A stretch of 64,000 nt of DNA from Zygaena filipendulae (taxonomy: Eukaryota > Arthropoda > Insecta > Lepidoptera > Zygaenidae). How positions within the stretch are numbered: the stretch's first letter is position 1; each line of letters begins with the position of its first letter. Where the stretch lies: the NCBI GenBank assembly GCA_907165275.2, contig OU015662.1, positions 4,967,501 through 5,031,500 of the forward strand, given 5' to 3'. The notes beneath the pieces were generated by a model. The model was not told the DNA's origin, searched no databases, and was given only the letters and a program-made list of their open reading frames with translations. Positions 47,788 through 58,213 of the stretch are shown here, piece by piece. The position numbers and the translations under genes were made by a program.

Positions 47788-47975
47788 AGCCCCGCTGTTT
47801 CCCCCACGGTAATTTCGGAGTTTCCGCGGGAATTCCAGAATAAAATGTGGTCATAAACCTTCCTCATGAATTACTCTATTTATTGGTGAAAACCGCATGA
47901 AAATCCGTTACGTAGTTTTAAAGATCTGAGCCTACATAGAGTCAGATAGACAGCGGGAAGCGACTTTGTTTTATG
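47788..47975 (+). repeat. Family S repeat, variant b
   Basis: GCCCCGCTGTTTCCCCCACGG and GGAGTTTCCGCGGGAATTCC, then AACCTTCCTCATGAATTAC, GGTGAAAACCGCATG and GAAGCGACTTTGTTTTATG. Head and b tail join directly. Confidence 0.75.
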
Positions 47976-49333
47976 TAGTGATGCCAGTTTGCAAACTGAC
48001 GAATTTCACAATTTGCTTGAGATATCCTTCATTACACCACTTTCATAGATCTTTTAGAAAAGATCAAATGTCAGCATTTATCCCACTGCGTTCTCAGTGT
48101 CTAAAACCCATATAAACTGCAAACTTTTCGTCGAATTACTTAGTACTAAGGTCCCGGTCATGACCGCACCAAAGTTTTTACCCTTACGAAATATTTATTT
48201 AGCATGAAAACGGCGAAATATTATTATTGGAAATATTTTAATAAAAATAACTGATTTGATTCGAAATGCATTCTGAAAGTGGTTTGCTGGTCTTTTTTTT
48301 AAAGCATCATTAAAGGAAGCGAGCGAGAGACACACAAAGGGATAACCGCCACTCGGGATGAGATTAAAACTTTCCTACTTGAAAGTGCAGTGGCCGCACA
48401 GTCGAAGTGAAATTTACTCGGGGCAAAAGTTAATATAAGCGAAATTTGTCCTGCGGCAAGCAGTTTGCAGGGTGTCCACTGATGTTGGAACCTTATTGAG
48501 GAGAACTAACTCCAACCATGAACCAGGCCACCTGTGCCCGTTCTCAGTTTAATTGCTGCAGCTGTAATTTGTTACAATTCATAGTTAAACCCTAAATACC
48601 TACTGTATATTGTATTAAAATGTTAATAAAATTGTTTCAGTAGTTTTAGATCCTATCCCCTTTACCAAAAGAAAAAAAACAAACATTTTTTTCTCTTTAT
48701 AATATTGGTATAGTTTATTTAATATTCTTTATTTTTTACATTATTTTGTGTATCTCATATGTATCTCATAAAGTAAATTTTTTAGCTGACAACTGAACAA
48801 AGAAGAATATTAAACATAAACTAGACACTGTTTATTAAAAATGGGTTAAAATAATGCCGGAGATAGCCGAGCTCCAAAATTTGTGTAAGCATAAATTAAC
48901 ACAAGTGTATTCCATAAAAAGTTCATAAATGGCCCTCCGCACGCGCCGGGCGACGAAAAAAGGTTACTACTGGCGTCAACCAAAGCGCTAACGTGTTTCA
49001 TTTTGCGCCTTCAGCCGACATCTGGAGCGTTTTCAGCAAGAGTAAACTGCAAACTAACCAACCGGAACAGAGTATGAAAAAGCTTCAATCATGTTTTTTT
49101 TTAGTAAACGTCGAAAAACGATGCACAAAACTGTACGAGAGTAAGCTACGGGACCAAATGAAGCAATGAAAAAAAACAGAACAAAAGCAAAGTTGGAGGA
49201 ACAGATAATAAAGACGGAAACATTGAGAGCGGGAAGTGAAGGAGTGTTTAATAAGGTTCTTTATTGGACGTCCAATAATTACTTTCACTGTTTACTCGTG
49301 GACTCGTGGAAACAAAAAAAGACTTTATTTCGT
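47976..49333. other. Non-coding DNA
   Basis: Overlapping lysine-rich and phenylalanine-rich frames at 49085-49366 reflect an A-rich tract. No gene or repeat ends were recognised. Confidence 0.45.
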
Positions 49334-49532
49334 ACTAGCTGTCCCGCAAGGTTTCACCCGCGATAATTTCGAAGTTCCCGCGGGAATTCCGGATTACAAT
49401 ATAGCCTATTTTACTCAAGAATAATGTAGCTTTCTAATGGTGAAAAATTTGTTGAAATCAGCCCACTAGTTTTTGAGTTAAATCGAAACAAACAAAAAAT
49501 CAAATCTTTCCTCTTTATAATATTAGTATAGA
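49334..49532 (+). repeat. Family S repeat, variant c-like tail
   Basis: Head ACTAGCTGTCCCGCAAGG, TTTCACCCGCGATAATTTC and GTTCCCGCGGGAATTCC. The tail GTAGCTTTCTAATGGTGAAA and TGAAATCAGCCCACTAG differs from a and b. End TTATAATATTAGTATAGAT. Confidence 0.78.
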
Positions 49533-50741
49533 TGATGAAGCGCTAAATTGCTGTAGTACTCACTTCTACATACTATGTTATGTAATATTGTACATACGGG
49601 TATCGATTGCCGAATGTGCATTGACCACAAAAGGCGAAAATTGACCACAAAAGGCGAAAATAGTTAAGAATTGCCTATTTCTAAAAAGAACTGTATTCAT
49701 AAAATATACGATCATCGTAATGAAACAATTTGATGTTTTTTCGTAATTTCTACTGCTGCAAATACCTACAGTAAAATCCGAGGAAGACATAATAATACGC
49801 AGAATAAGATACAGCGGAATGTAATATTGGTCGCAAACTCGCAACAAACCAAGAAACCCAGAATACTGTACTATTAAATTCGAGCGAGCCCAAGGAAATA
49901 TGTTAAACCTTTTGAAAGCGGAAGTAGATCGTATGTGCAATCTGCGAACTGCCTTTATATAGGTACAGGTAGGGAATAGATATTTTTATAGTAAAGTAGC
50001 TTGAATAGCTTTTACTTGCTCTTAAACGCCCATACGCAATTACTGATGCCAGAAGCACGAAATTCGGCACCAGGCTTTCGGATACTTTAGTAAATTCGAT
50101 CCATATGGAGGTGAACATTTATATGGAAGTAGGTGCCATTAATTATTAAGGTTGAAGCCGTGAAAAACAGTATGCGGGCTCTTATTTTCATAAAAAAAAC
50201 ATGTAAAAGTGAATATATACTACTTGCAATGTTATTTAAATTTTATCGATTGATATAATTCGAATTGCAACTCAAGCTAAGTACCTACTACGATAATAAA
50301 GTAGAATCACACGGAACTCTCTTACACAAAGGGTCAGATAAACCTTTAATTTCCCGTGTAGGCCTAACCCACTAACGTAACGAAAGTTGAGTAATCCTCA
50401 AACGTTCCCTTTAATTGGTTCACCACAGACCTCTATTAACCAAATAAGATGGGAAATCAGAGCATTAGCATAACAGTGAATTCAATTAGGGTCAACAAAG
50501 AGGATTACAACTTTTACAATGAACAAAAAGTTAAAGCGTAGAACCGAGTCCCAACTAACGTGGAATAATCAAAATTGGAATAAGTATGATACCCAGTTAA
50601 AACTTCATTCCCATTTAACTTGTATGCTTAACTTTGTTAATGACGACACGCATAGAAATCTAACCCATATTACATTCATACATAATAATCTACAAACGTA
50701 GTACTAGTATTTATTCTGTGACGCAAGGTTCAACCTATGCA
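49533..50741. other. Non-coding DNA with a 21-bp tandem duplication
   Basis: ATTGACCACAAAAGGCGAAA occurs twice in direct tandem at 49620-49661. Minus-strand frames across 49578-50118 are unrecognised. Confidence 0.45.
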
Positions 50742-51051
50742 AATGTTAATCCTACCTATTATAAATGCGATAGTGAGTTTGTTTGTTACGCTTTCACGAC
50801 CTAACGGCGCAACCGATCACCATGAAATTTTGCATACATACTTTGTCAGGGTTACAGAGGGACATAGGGTACTTTTATCCCGGACTTCCCTCGGGAACTC
50901 CGAAATTAACGCAGGTAAAACTACATAAAATTTTGCATACCTAATAGATACACGTGTCAAAGGTACAGAAAAGGATATAGGGTACTTTTATCCCGGAATC
51001 CCCGTGGGATCTCAGAAATAAAAGCGGGTGCAACCACGGGGAACAGCTAGT
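50742..51051 (-). repeat. Family S repeat, variant a, with internal duplication
   Basis: Tail CCTATTATAAATGCGATAGT and GTTACGCTTTCACGACC. The head block occurs twice: CCCGGACTTCCCTCGGG near 50878 and CCCGGAATCCCCGTGGG near 50993, each preceded by AGGGTACTTTTATC. Last bases GGGGAACAGCTAGTA. Confidence 0.78.
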
Positions 51052-51394
51052 AAATAATATTCATTCATTCGTACACCTACTACAGTGAGTTCCTATAGTA
51101 CCTACACAAAATCATCAGAAAATATATCGCTTATATTTTAAAATCTGTAATTAGGGAAACAATAAATTAAATTATTTATATGACAGTTGAGAGTGCAAAT
51201 TAATTTCGATAATAGTCAACTGGTGGAAATAAAACTACTGCTTGATGCAAATTATATTACCGCTGACCGGAATCGCCGTAGTATAATATTGTTTAAACAC
51301 AAATAGTGTAAAATTATGGCTAGTGGCTACGTTATGAAATGATTGCAAGTCACATTAAAATTTGATGAAGGACTTTTCATAATTATTACTCACT

Positions 51395-51562
51395 TGATGT
51401 TCCCCGCGAATTTACCCGATTTCGATGTCCTTTTCTGTAGACGTATCGCTGAAAACGTGTAGGTATGCAATATTGATGATCGGGTAAGTAGTTAAGGCGT
51501 TAAAAAGTAACAGACACGCCAGACAGACAGAAAGACTCACTTTCGCATTTATAATAGATATG
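51395..51562 (+). repeat. Family S repeat, variant a, decayed
   Basis: ACTTGATGTTCCCCGCG, GATGTCCTTTTCTGTAGACG, TTGATGATCGGGTAAGTAG, CCAGACAGACAGAAAG and CGCATTTATAATAG. Confidence 0.68.
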
Positions 51563-52476
51563 AAAAAAAAAAAAAATTCTTAACGAATCTTACATATTTA
51601 CGCGGATAAAACATTATTATGGATAATAAAATCACAATAAATATATATTAAATATTTATTTTTATAAAAATCCAAATTATTTCCTGTCTAGTAAATACTT
51701 ATTAGAAATGATAAAACTACAACGGTAAACCCAACAACTATGGAAAAGTGAATAAAAAAATCGATTCAAGTTGAAGGGTGCGTCCAGCGACAGCGTCGAG
51801 CACTCGTTACTCGTTTGTGACGCACGTTTGCTTCCGGAAGGTTGTCAATTAGTAGCACAAAGTGCCGCCCGCGGTGACATCGCACCATATAAATCTCCAA
51901 CACCGTCGTACAGCCTGTGCTACACCTAAACAGTGTCTAGCCGCTTATCGCGATACACTCTATTTTTTTAGTATCGTGAACAATCACCGAGCTCGGTCGA
52001 TCTTTTTATATTTTCAACATCCACTACGTTAACAGCACAGCGCGGCATCAAAAGCGTAGTTTAATACATTCAAATTGATTAAACAAACGTGCAAAACGTC
52101 GTACTCGGTTGGCAGCTTGCCAATGTTGTTGTGTGCATTCCATGCTCGTTAAAGGATCGATAAATGCAGATTGCACTTCTATACATCGAAAGTATTTAGG
52201 TCGTAAGCGGTGTGACGTCACCGATTCGTAGTGAAAGCCATGAGACGCGAACTTTAACGTGTCGCTTGCGCAAGTCTAGCGATCAGAACAATGGCGGGTT
52301 AATAGAGCCATTCGTCGTCTCATTGCTTATTCATCCACGCCCCTGACGCCTTCGCAGGCAACGCCACCGACCGTCGAGACCCATGTCCTCGGGTGTCATA
52401 GCGCGAGCAGCTCGGTATGTTGTGTTGGCATCGTGCCGCGAACAAATGCCAACGTGATGCCTTTTGAATTCGTTTA
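51563..52476. other. GC-richer non-coding DNA left of the LTR element
   Basis: The 51770-52470 stretch is CpG-richer than its surroundings. It has a TATAAAT at 51888 and a TGACGTCA palindrome near 52213. This could be promoter-like DNA, but no ORF supports a gene. Sequence across the LTR insertion would have read GAATTCGTTTATTCGCATC before the element arrived. Confidence 0.35.
52472..52476. repeat. Target-site duplication, left (GTTTA)
   Basis: GTTTA lies immediately left of the 3' LTR and is repeated immediately right of the 5' LTR at 56860-56864. A 5-bp duplication is typical of Ty3/gypsy integration. Confidence 0.92.
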
Positions 52477-52644
52477 TGTAGTATATTCAATGAAAGTCGA
52501 GTCACTTTGATTTAATCTTTAATTGAGCCGTTGTAGGTACTAGACAATATAACATGGAGTCGTTCCAAGTCCTAACACGGAACACAGACACACAATCGAC
52601 AGAGAGTCCTTTCATAGACAAAGCAAACATTGCTTTACACTACA
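52477..52644 (-). repeat. 3' LTR, 168 bp
   Basis: On the plus strand it reads TGTAGTATATTCAATG at its left end and CTTTACACTACA at its right, so TGTAG/CTACA form 5-bp inverted ends with canonical TG...CA. It appears identical over 168 bp to 56692-56859. In sense orientation it contains CAATTAAAGATTAAATC, whose ATTAAA could serve as the polyadenylation signal. Confidence 0.95.
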
Positions 52645-52653
52645 TCTCTCCTT
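52645..52653 (-). promoter_or_regulatory. Polypurine tract
   Basis: Directly 5' of the 3' LTR on the minus strand is AAGGAGAGA, an all-purine run abutting TGTAG. This is the expected primer site for plus-strand DNA synthesis. Confidence 0.8.
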
Positions 52654-52711
52654 ACAAGATACTAAATATATATTAGGAAATAAGGAATATAATAAGCATC
52701 TAATTACTAAA

Positions 52712-55700
52712 CTAATCAGTGACATAGTCCCTAAGCCACTGTGGCCGAGTCCTAACTCGGATCGGGCGAGCTGGACTCATAGTTTGAGACTCGGGTATCG
52801 AGCTCTGAGTAACCTCTGGATGAGGTACTGGATCCTTTGTTCCATCATCCAGACCTCGACCCCCGTACCAACCGACAGAATTATCATTCGGAGATAACAA
52901 ACTTTCTACACTTACAGATCTCTTAACATTACCTTTATTATGACCTTGCTGAATGTAGGGGGCCGGAATCAGGTGCCACCTATTTCGCCTATACTGACCT
53001 CTGTCCGTTTCTATCATGTAAGATCTATACGGTAGCAGTTCCACTACCTCCCCATACATCCTCAAGTCCGTCATCCACACTCTATCTCCTACTCTCAGAT
53101 CTGACAAAGGCTTAGCTCTATGCCTCTTATTATATTGAAGAGCTTGTTTTTCTTTAATAACTTTATTTTTTTTTGATACTTCAAGTGAACTCTTTGTTTG
53201 TAATTGAGTCGTAGGCAATGGTAGGAAAGATCTCAGCTTTCTTCCCATTAATAGTTCAGCTGGGGAATACCCATTTTCTAATGGTGTGGTTCTGTATGCT
53301 AATAGGGCTTTATCAATATGCTTATTATTTTTTTTTATTAGAGACTTAGCTATCTTCACCGAGTTCTCCGCCAAACCATTTGATTGACTGTAGTAAGGAG
53401 AACTTGTACTATGGATAAAATTGTATTCTTGAGCAAATTTTTTAAACTCACATCTAAATTGAGGGCCATTGTCTGATCTGAAAGTCTCACAAATTCCATA
53501 TCTAGAAAACAATTCCTTAACTTTATTAATTATAATAGCTTCTGACATAGACCCACCCAGTTCAAATATTTCAAAAAATCTAGAATAGTAGTCTGTCACA
53601 ATCAAATACCATTTATTTAAGAAAAATAAATCTGCAGCTATTGTTTGCCACGGTCTAGTTGGAGGTGCTTCATCTTTACAAAAGGTGTTTGTAGGATTAG
53701 ATCTATGTTCAATACAATTAGGGCAATCTCTTATTAAGTTTTCCAGTTGAACACTCAACCCTATCCACCATACTGCCATTTGAGCTCTACGCCTACATTT
53801 TACTATCCCCTGATGACCCATATGAATGTAGTTAAGAATTTCATTTTGTAAATTGATTGGAATCACTATTCTAGATCCTTTTAAAATTAGATCCTCACAT
53901 ACACTAAAATCATATCTGTATTGATAGTAAGGTAATAATTCAACAGGAATCTTACTTTTTTCTGGCCATCCTTCAATACAATATTTAGTAAGTAATTGAC
54001 AAATTTTGTCTTCATCCTGTTCTCTTCTAATTTTCTCTAAGTATACATCTTTTATTGGAAAATTATTCACAATGAAGTTTACATAAGCAGTTGAGTCATC
54101 TCTACCATTTTGTATATTATGGTTAAGAGGAGATCTGGAAAGAGAATCTGGTAAAACTAAATCTTTACCTGGTACATATTTAATAGTATAATTAAACCGC
54201 ATCAACCTGATTCTGAACCTTTGCAAGCGTGGTGTCATATCATCTAAATGTTTTGTTTGTAAAACTTGCAATAGTGGTTTATGGTCTGTTTCGAAAATGA
54301 TGTCAATCCCTGTAATATACTCATGTAATTTCTCTGCAGCCCAGGTAAGTGCAAGTGACTCCTTTTCTATCTGAGAATATCTACGTTCTGTATCTGTCAT
54401 AGTCCTTGAAATGTATGCAACAATTTCTCTCTCCCCACTCAGGTTTTCTTGCATGAGGCATCCTCCCAATCCATATGAACTGGCATCAGCACTTACAATA
54501 ACTTTTTTATCATGGTCAAAAAACGACAATGTGGGTGCTTGACTAAGAAGTGTTTTAACCTCATTAAAAGATTTGTCTTGATTCGGGCCCCAAAGAAAAG
54601 CATTTTCCTTTCGAAGCAAGTTATGTAAAGGAGCCAAACACTGAGCCTTTCCCTTAAGGTGTTTAGAAGCAAAATTAACTATTCCCAAGAATCTCTGTAG
54701 TTCAATTTTATTAGTAGGCTGTGGGAACTCTAAAATAGCCTGTACTCTATCTGGATCCACGGAAAACCCTTTTGGTGTGATTGAAAATCCTAAATATTTT
54801 ATCTCTTGTAATCCTATGAGGCTTTTTTGCTCATTGATTGTCAAACCTTCCTTGGACAATCTACTTAAGACCTGTCTTAAGCACCTATCATGCTCCTCTA
54901 TCGAATCTGCATAGATAAGTATATCGTCAACATGAAATATTACTTTGAGATCTTTTAGTATTTTTGAAAATTTCATGACAAAATATTCTGGTGAACAATT
55001 CAAACCAAAAGGTAATCTTTTATATTTGTATCTACCAAAAGGGCAGATAAACGTTGTTAAGAGCTGACTTGCTTCATCAAGTTTAAGCTGATGGAAGCTT
55101 TTTGTTATGTCAATCTTAGAAAAATATTTAGCATTTTTAATCTGTGCCAAAGTATATTCCACCTTATTAATGGGGAAATATGGTCTTAAAACTGCTTTAT
55201 TAAGCTGAGTGTAGTCACAACATAATCGAATTTCATCATTATTTTTAGGAACACAAACTATTGGAGCCACCCACTCTGTTACCTCATCCACCGGTTCTAT
55301 TATGTTTAAGTTTTCCAATCTTGTTAATTCTTTCTCTAATTTTTTTAGCAGGCCGATGGGCACCACTCTCGGAACAGACTGTACATATGGTTGAGCATCA
55401 GGTTTTAGCTTAATCGAGATAGTATCTTTAAATTCTCCCAGTTCCTGTAATAAAGATGGAAATTCTTTATTTATATCAACATTACTTTTGGTTTTAGAAT
55501 ATATTTCGTTTAAGTTAAGACTTATGATTTTTAATTGTTCACTAGCTGTTCTACTTAAAATTGGAGTTTTTATTGATTTTACCACATAAGCCTTAGTGTG
55601 TAGTCGTTGGTTTTTGAATTTAAGAGTGATGTCTAAAGAACCTAAAACCTCCAAGTTTCTCCCATCTGCTACTTTCAAACAAATGTCACACTTCTGTAAT

Positions 55701-56644
55701 TTAGCCAAGTGACTCTCTGGGATGAAAGTTAAAGGTAAGCAAATTATGTCAGCACCTGAATCTATCAAAAACTGTCCCTTCTTATAAAACTCTTCAATAT
55801 GAATATCACACATCCACGCGGAGCTGTCATCTTTGTCGATACACCATAGAAAGTACTGATTACCGTTACTACCTTGTACTTCTTCTTCTTCTGGCACCTG
55901 AAGTCTCTTCACTACTCGCACAGGTCTTCTGCAGACCTTTGCAAAGTGTCCCCGAGTTTTGCAATTGTAGCATTCTGATTCTCGAGCCGGACACATATTT
56001 CTTGTATGTGCATCAAATCCACAATAATTACAGTTTGCTGGTACTCGTGGTATTGTTTGCCTATTGTTGATTACCCCTTTCTTTACTATACTTATCTCTC
56101 GATCCTCCCGTACCTCTTTGTGGTTGTAGAGCTCTTCAGTTTGTTTTTTCTGAATTTCCCACTGCCGAACATTGTTAGTAGCTTCCTGTAAGGTCAGGTC
56201 TTTTTTCATTTGCAATTTTTCGCTTAATTTACTGTCTGCTATGCCCACCACTATTTTGTCTCGTAGTATCTCCTCCTTAGTGATAGTTTCAAAAGCGCAA
56301 TTCTTGGCTAGTTTATGTAAATCGGATAAAAAGGCATCCACTGACTCTCCCGGTCTTTGTTTACGGTTATTAAATTTTGCCCTTTCGAAGATGAGATTGC
56401 ATCTTGGTGCAAAGTAGGCTCCTAAGGCCTCCACCAGATCTTCATACTTTTCGCATTTCGGTAACTGCGCCACCACTTCGGAGCTCCTCTCACCCATGCA
56501 GTAGAGTAATAGCTGACGCTTTTCATTAACGTCTTGTTTGCCCGTTATTGCGATGTACTGGGCAAAACGTTCGATCCAACGCGGCCATGATGCTGGATCA
56601 TCGAAATTAAACTCCTCCGGCGCTTTGATAAATGGGAGATCCAT
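52712..56644 (-). CDS. Gag-Pol polyprotein, single 1310-residue frame
   Basis: It makes the capsid and replication enzymes of the retrotransposon. Gag fills residues 1-250, with two CCHC zinc knuckles (CNYCGFDAHTRNMC at 205-218 and CYNCKTRGHFAKVC at 225-238). The aspartic protease has FLIDSGADI (catalytic D295). Reverse transcriptase spans about 430-620, with D512 in IDITKSF and HVDD at 571-574. RNase H has D720 in SADASSYG, an acidic residue in KESLA near 762, D787 in ETDHKP and D833 in LPDSLSR. Integrase has an HHCC finger (H941, H944, C974, C977) and the acidic triad D1005, D1058 in RSDNGPQF and E1093 in LAENS (34 residues between the last two). The ATG lies 47 bp inside the 5' LTR. No frameshift or readthrough signal separates gag and pol. 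All key residues are present. Confidence 0.95.
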   Translation of the reverse strand: MDLPFIKAPEEFNFDDPASWPRWIERFAQYIAITGKQDVNEKRQLLLYCMGERSSEVVAQLPKCEKYEDLVEALGAYFAPRCNLIFERAKFNNRKQRPGESVDAFLSDLHKLAKNCAFETITKEEILRDKIVVGIADSKLSEKLQMKKDLTLQEATNNVRQWEIQKKQTEELYNHKEVREDREISIVKKGVINNRQTIPRVPANCNYCGFDAHTRNMCPARESECYNCKTRGHFAKVCRRPVRVVKRLQVPEEEEVQGSNGNQYFLWCIDKDDSSAWMCDIHIEEFYKKGQFLIDSGADIICLPLTFIPESHLAKLQKCDICLKVADGRNLEVLGSLDITLKFKNQRLHTKAYVVKSIKTPILSRTASEQLKIISLNLNEIYSKTKSNVDINKEFPSLLQELGEFKDTISIKLKPDAQPYVQSVPRVVPIGLLKKLEKELTRLENLNIIEPVDEVTEWVAPIVCVPKNNDEIRLCCDYTQLNKAVLRPYFPINKVEYTLAQIKNAKYFSKIDITKSFHQLKLDEASQLLTTFICPFGRYKYKRLPFGLNCSPEYFVMKFSKILKDLKVIFHVDDILIYADSIEEHDRCLRQVLSRLSKEGLTINEQKSLIGLQEIKYLGFSITPKGFSVDPDRVQAILEFPQPTNKIELQRFLGIVNFASKHLKGKAQCLAPLHNLLRKENAFLWGPNQDKSFNEVKTLLSQAPTLSFFDHDKKVIVSADASSYGLGGCLMQENLSGEREIVAYISRTMTDTERRYSQIEKESLALTWAAEKLHEYITGIDIIFETDHKPLLQVLQTKHLDDMTPRLQRFRIRLMRFNYTIKYVPGKDLVLPDSLSRSPLNHNIQNGRDDSTAYVNFIVNNFPIKDVYLEKIRREQDEDKICQLLTKYCIEGWPEKSKIPVELLPYYQYRYDFSVCEDLILKGSRIVIPINLQNEILNYIHMGHQGIVKCRRRAQMAVWWIGLSVQLENLIRDCPNCIEHRSNPTNTFCKDEAPPTRPWQTIAADLFFLNKWYLIVTDYYSRFFEIFELGGSMSEAIIINKVKELFSRYGICETFRSDNGPQFRCEFKKFAQEYNFIHSTSSPYYSQSNGLAENSVKIAKSLIKKNNKHIDKALLAYRTTPLENGYSPAELLMGRKLRSFLPLPTTQLQTKSSLEVSKKNKVIKEKQALQYNKRHRAKPLSDLRVGDRVWMTDLRMYGEVVELLPYRSYMIETDRGQYRRNRWHLIPAPYIQQGHNKGNVKRSVSVESLLSPNDNSVGWYGGRGLDDGTKDPVPHPEVTQSSIPESQTMSPARPIRVRTRPQWLRDYVTD

Positions 56645-56677
56645 CGCCCTTTAGATCTAATTTCTATAATCTCTGAA

Positions 56678-56691
56678 CACCGCTGCCACCA
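56678..56691 (-). promoter_or_regulatory. Primer binding site, tRNA-Leu type
   Basis: Immediately after the 5' LTR the minus strand reads TGGTGGCAGCGGTG. This is complementary to a tRNA 3' end CACCGCTGCCACCA, which I recall as the 3' end of animal tRNA-Leu (UAG/AAG type). Matching stops after 14 bases (next TTCAG). Confidence 0.8.
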
Positions 56692-56859
56692 TGTAGTATA
56701 TTCAATGAAAGTCGAGTCACTTTGATTTAATCTTTAATTGAGCCGTTGTAGGTACTAGACAATATAACATGGAGTCGTTCCAAGTCCTAACACGGAACAC
56801 AGACACACAATCGACAGAGAGTCCTTTCATAGACAAAGCAAACATTGCTTTACACTACA
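56692..56859 (-). repeat. 5' LTR, 168 bp
   Basis: Base-by-base reading shows no difference from the 3' LTR. In sense orientation it starts TGTAGTGTAAAGCAATG and ends GAATATACTACA. It should contain the element's promoter; no clear TATA box was seen. Confidence 0.95.
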
Positions 56860-56864
56860 GTTTA
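56860..56864. repeat. Target-site duplication, right (GTTTA)
   Basis: Matches 52472-52476 exactly and directly abuts the CTACA end of the LTR. Confidence 0.92.
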
Positions 56865-58213
56865 TTCGCATCATAACAGCGAGGATATTTTCATATTGTT
56901 GGCATAGGTATCTACTTGAGACTTACTCGGTACTCGAGAACGGATATCACATAGTATCCAACTGGTACTAGAAAATATATCCACGACTTTTTCGGAATAA
57001 CGATAGCCATGGCAGACGTTTACTCATAACAACTTTATAAGGGCTAAAAGGTTGAATTTAATGTATCAAACTTAAATAAAATTAATCAAATTTTACAATA
57101 AAATAATTTCCATTTGAATTTAACAATATTATATTTAAGTTTTACCCGCGTTCACCCTTTTACGGGTTAAATTTTCAAAAACCTTAAAATATGTGTTACT
57201 AAATCTAAAAAGAACAGTCCAAATACCGATTTCCATCAATCATAAACTTCAAATCTGACGTTATTTAATACAAACTTTCACCCCCTGGGTTTGAATTCCG
57301 AAAAATCTTTTTAAAAGTAATCGCCTTCCTAGTAAAGAATTTGCGTCGCAAACGGGAACTACTCTCGAAATTTCATGTTACCAAATTAAAAATAAAATAC
57401 AGAGAGAAGTAATAAATAAAACATGTAACAACAACTTTATTGCTTAAGAGCAATTTCTTCCAGGCAACCATAGTTAAAACATTATAAAATACTGGGTGGG
57501 TGCATATAATGGAAATAATGGAATCACAGAGCGAAAGTGGGTAAGTACCTAAAATAATTTAAGACGGAAGCAGCATTGTTCGACTGTGTGTTTCCCCGAG
57601 GAGTCCTTAATATTAACTCAGCCGAGATTGTGATCACACTTCGGAGCCGTGAGCGTTAAGCGTCCCGGCACGACCAGACGCTATCCTAAAGGCAACGCGT
57701 CGAGATATTTTATTCATAGAGCATTTGATAAATGAACAAGGCAAGAGACTGCATCACATTCATTATTGCCTCACGCATGGCGTTATCGAAAACTGGCTGC
57801 CGCTGAGCGGACGCCTATACATATAGGGTCGATCATTCGGACCCACACTACCACCTGGGACTTGTTTTAGATGCCATTTGTCGTTTGTAAATACCAACAC
57901 AGCTTATAATTCATTTTTACCGCATCTTTGTTTGTGTAGTGCATGTGATGTATGACTTACGAAGATACAAGCAGGTATAGGTAAATACTAAAGTTGTGGC
58001 ATCGTATGAGATAAATTATTACTATGGAATAGCAATTATGGCCCGGAACTTAAAATTATGTATCCAACAACTGTGGACAATATTATTCCACAAATAGACA
58101 GTTTAGAAATATCACGAAAACTTTCTTTTTAAATATCTAACAAAAAGCTGTATGACAGAGGTAAGTAATAAGTTTAAAAACGCAATAATCTCAATGGTTT
58201 GTTTTTTTGTCAG
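56865..58213. other. Non-coding DNA
   Basis: TTTCACCCCCTGGGTTTG at 57278 resembles the unusual tail of the family S copy at 12442. A GC-richer stretch at 57600-57860 has no recognised frame. The end of the stretch, GTTTTTTTGTCAG, looks like a 3' splice site for the candidate exon at 58214. Confidence 0.45.

Larger units (their letters stand above)
52477..56859 (-). mobile_element. Complete Ty3/gypsy-type LTR retrotransposon, 4383 bp
   Basis: On the minus strand the order is 5' LTR (56859-56692), primer binding site, a single gag-pol frame, polypurine tract and 3' LTR (52644-52477), bounded by GTTTA duplications. Short LTRs, two CCHC knuckles and the reverse transcriptase-RNase H-integrase order fit the Metaviridae. 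Short LTRs and the paired knuckles point to the mag lineage, which I infer without a tree. There is no env-like frame. The LTRs read as identical and the frame has no stop, so the insertion looks recent and may be competent. Gene context: it sits 4 kb downstream, in LSD1 sense, of the last LSD1 exon seen and runs in the same orientation. Confidence 0.95.

Noticed and set aside
56006..56417. Plus-strand open frames of 61 and 81 codons
   Set aside because: They are antisense shadows of the Gag part of the retrotransposon frame.
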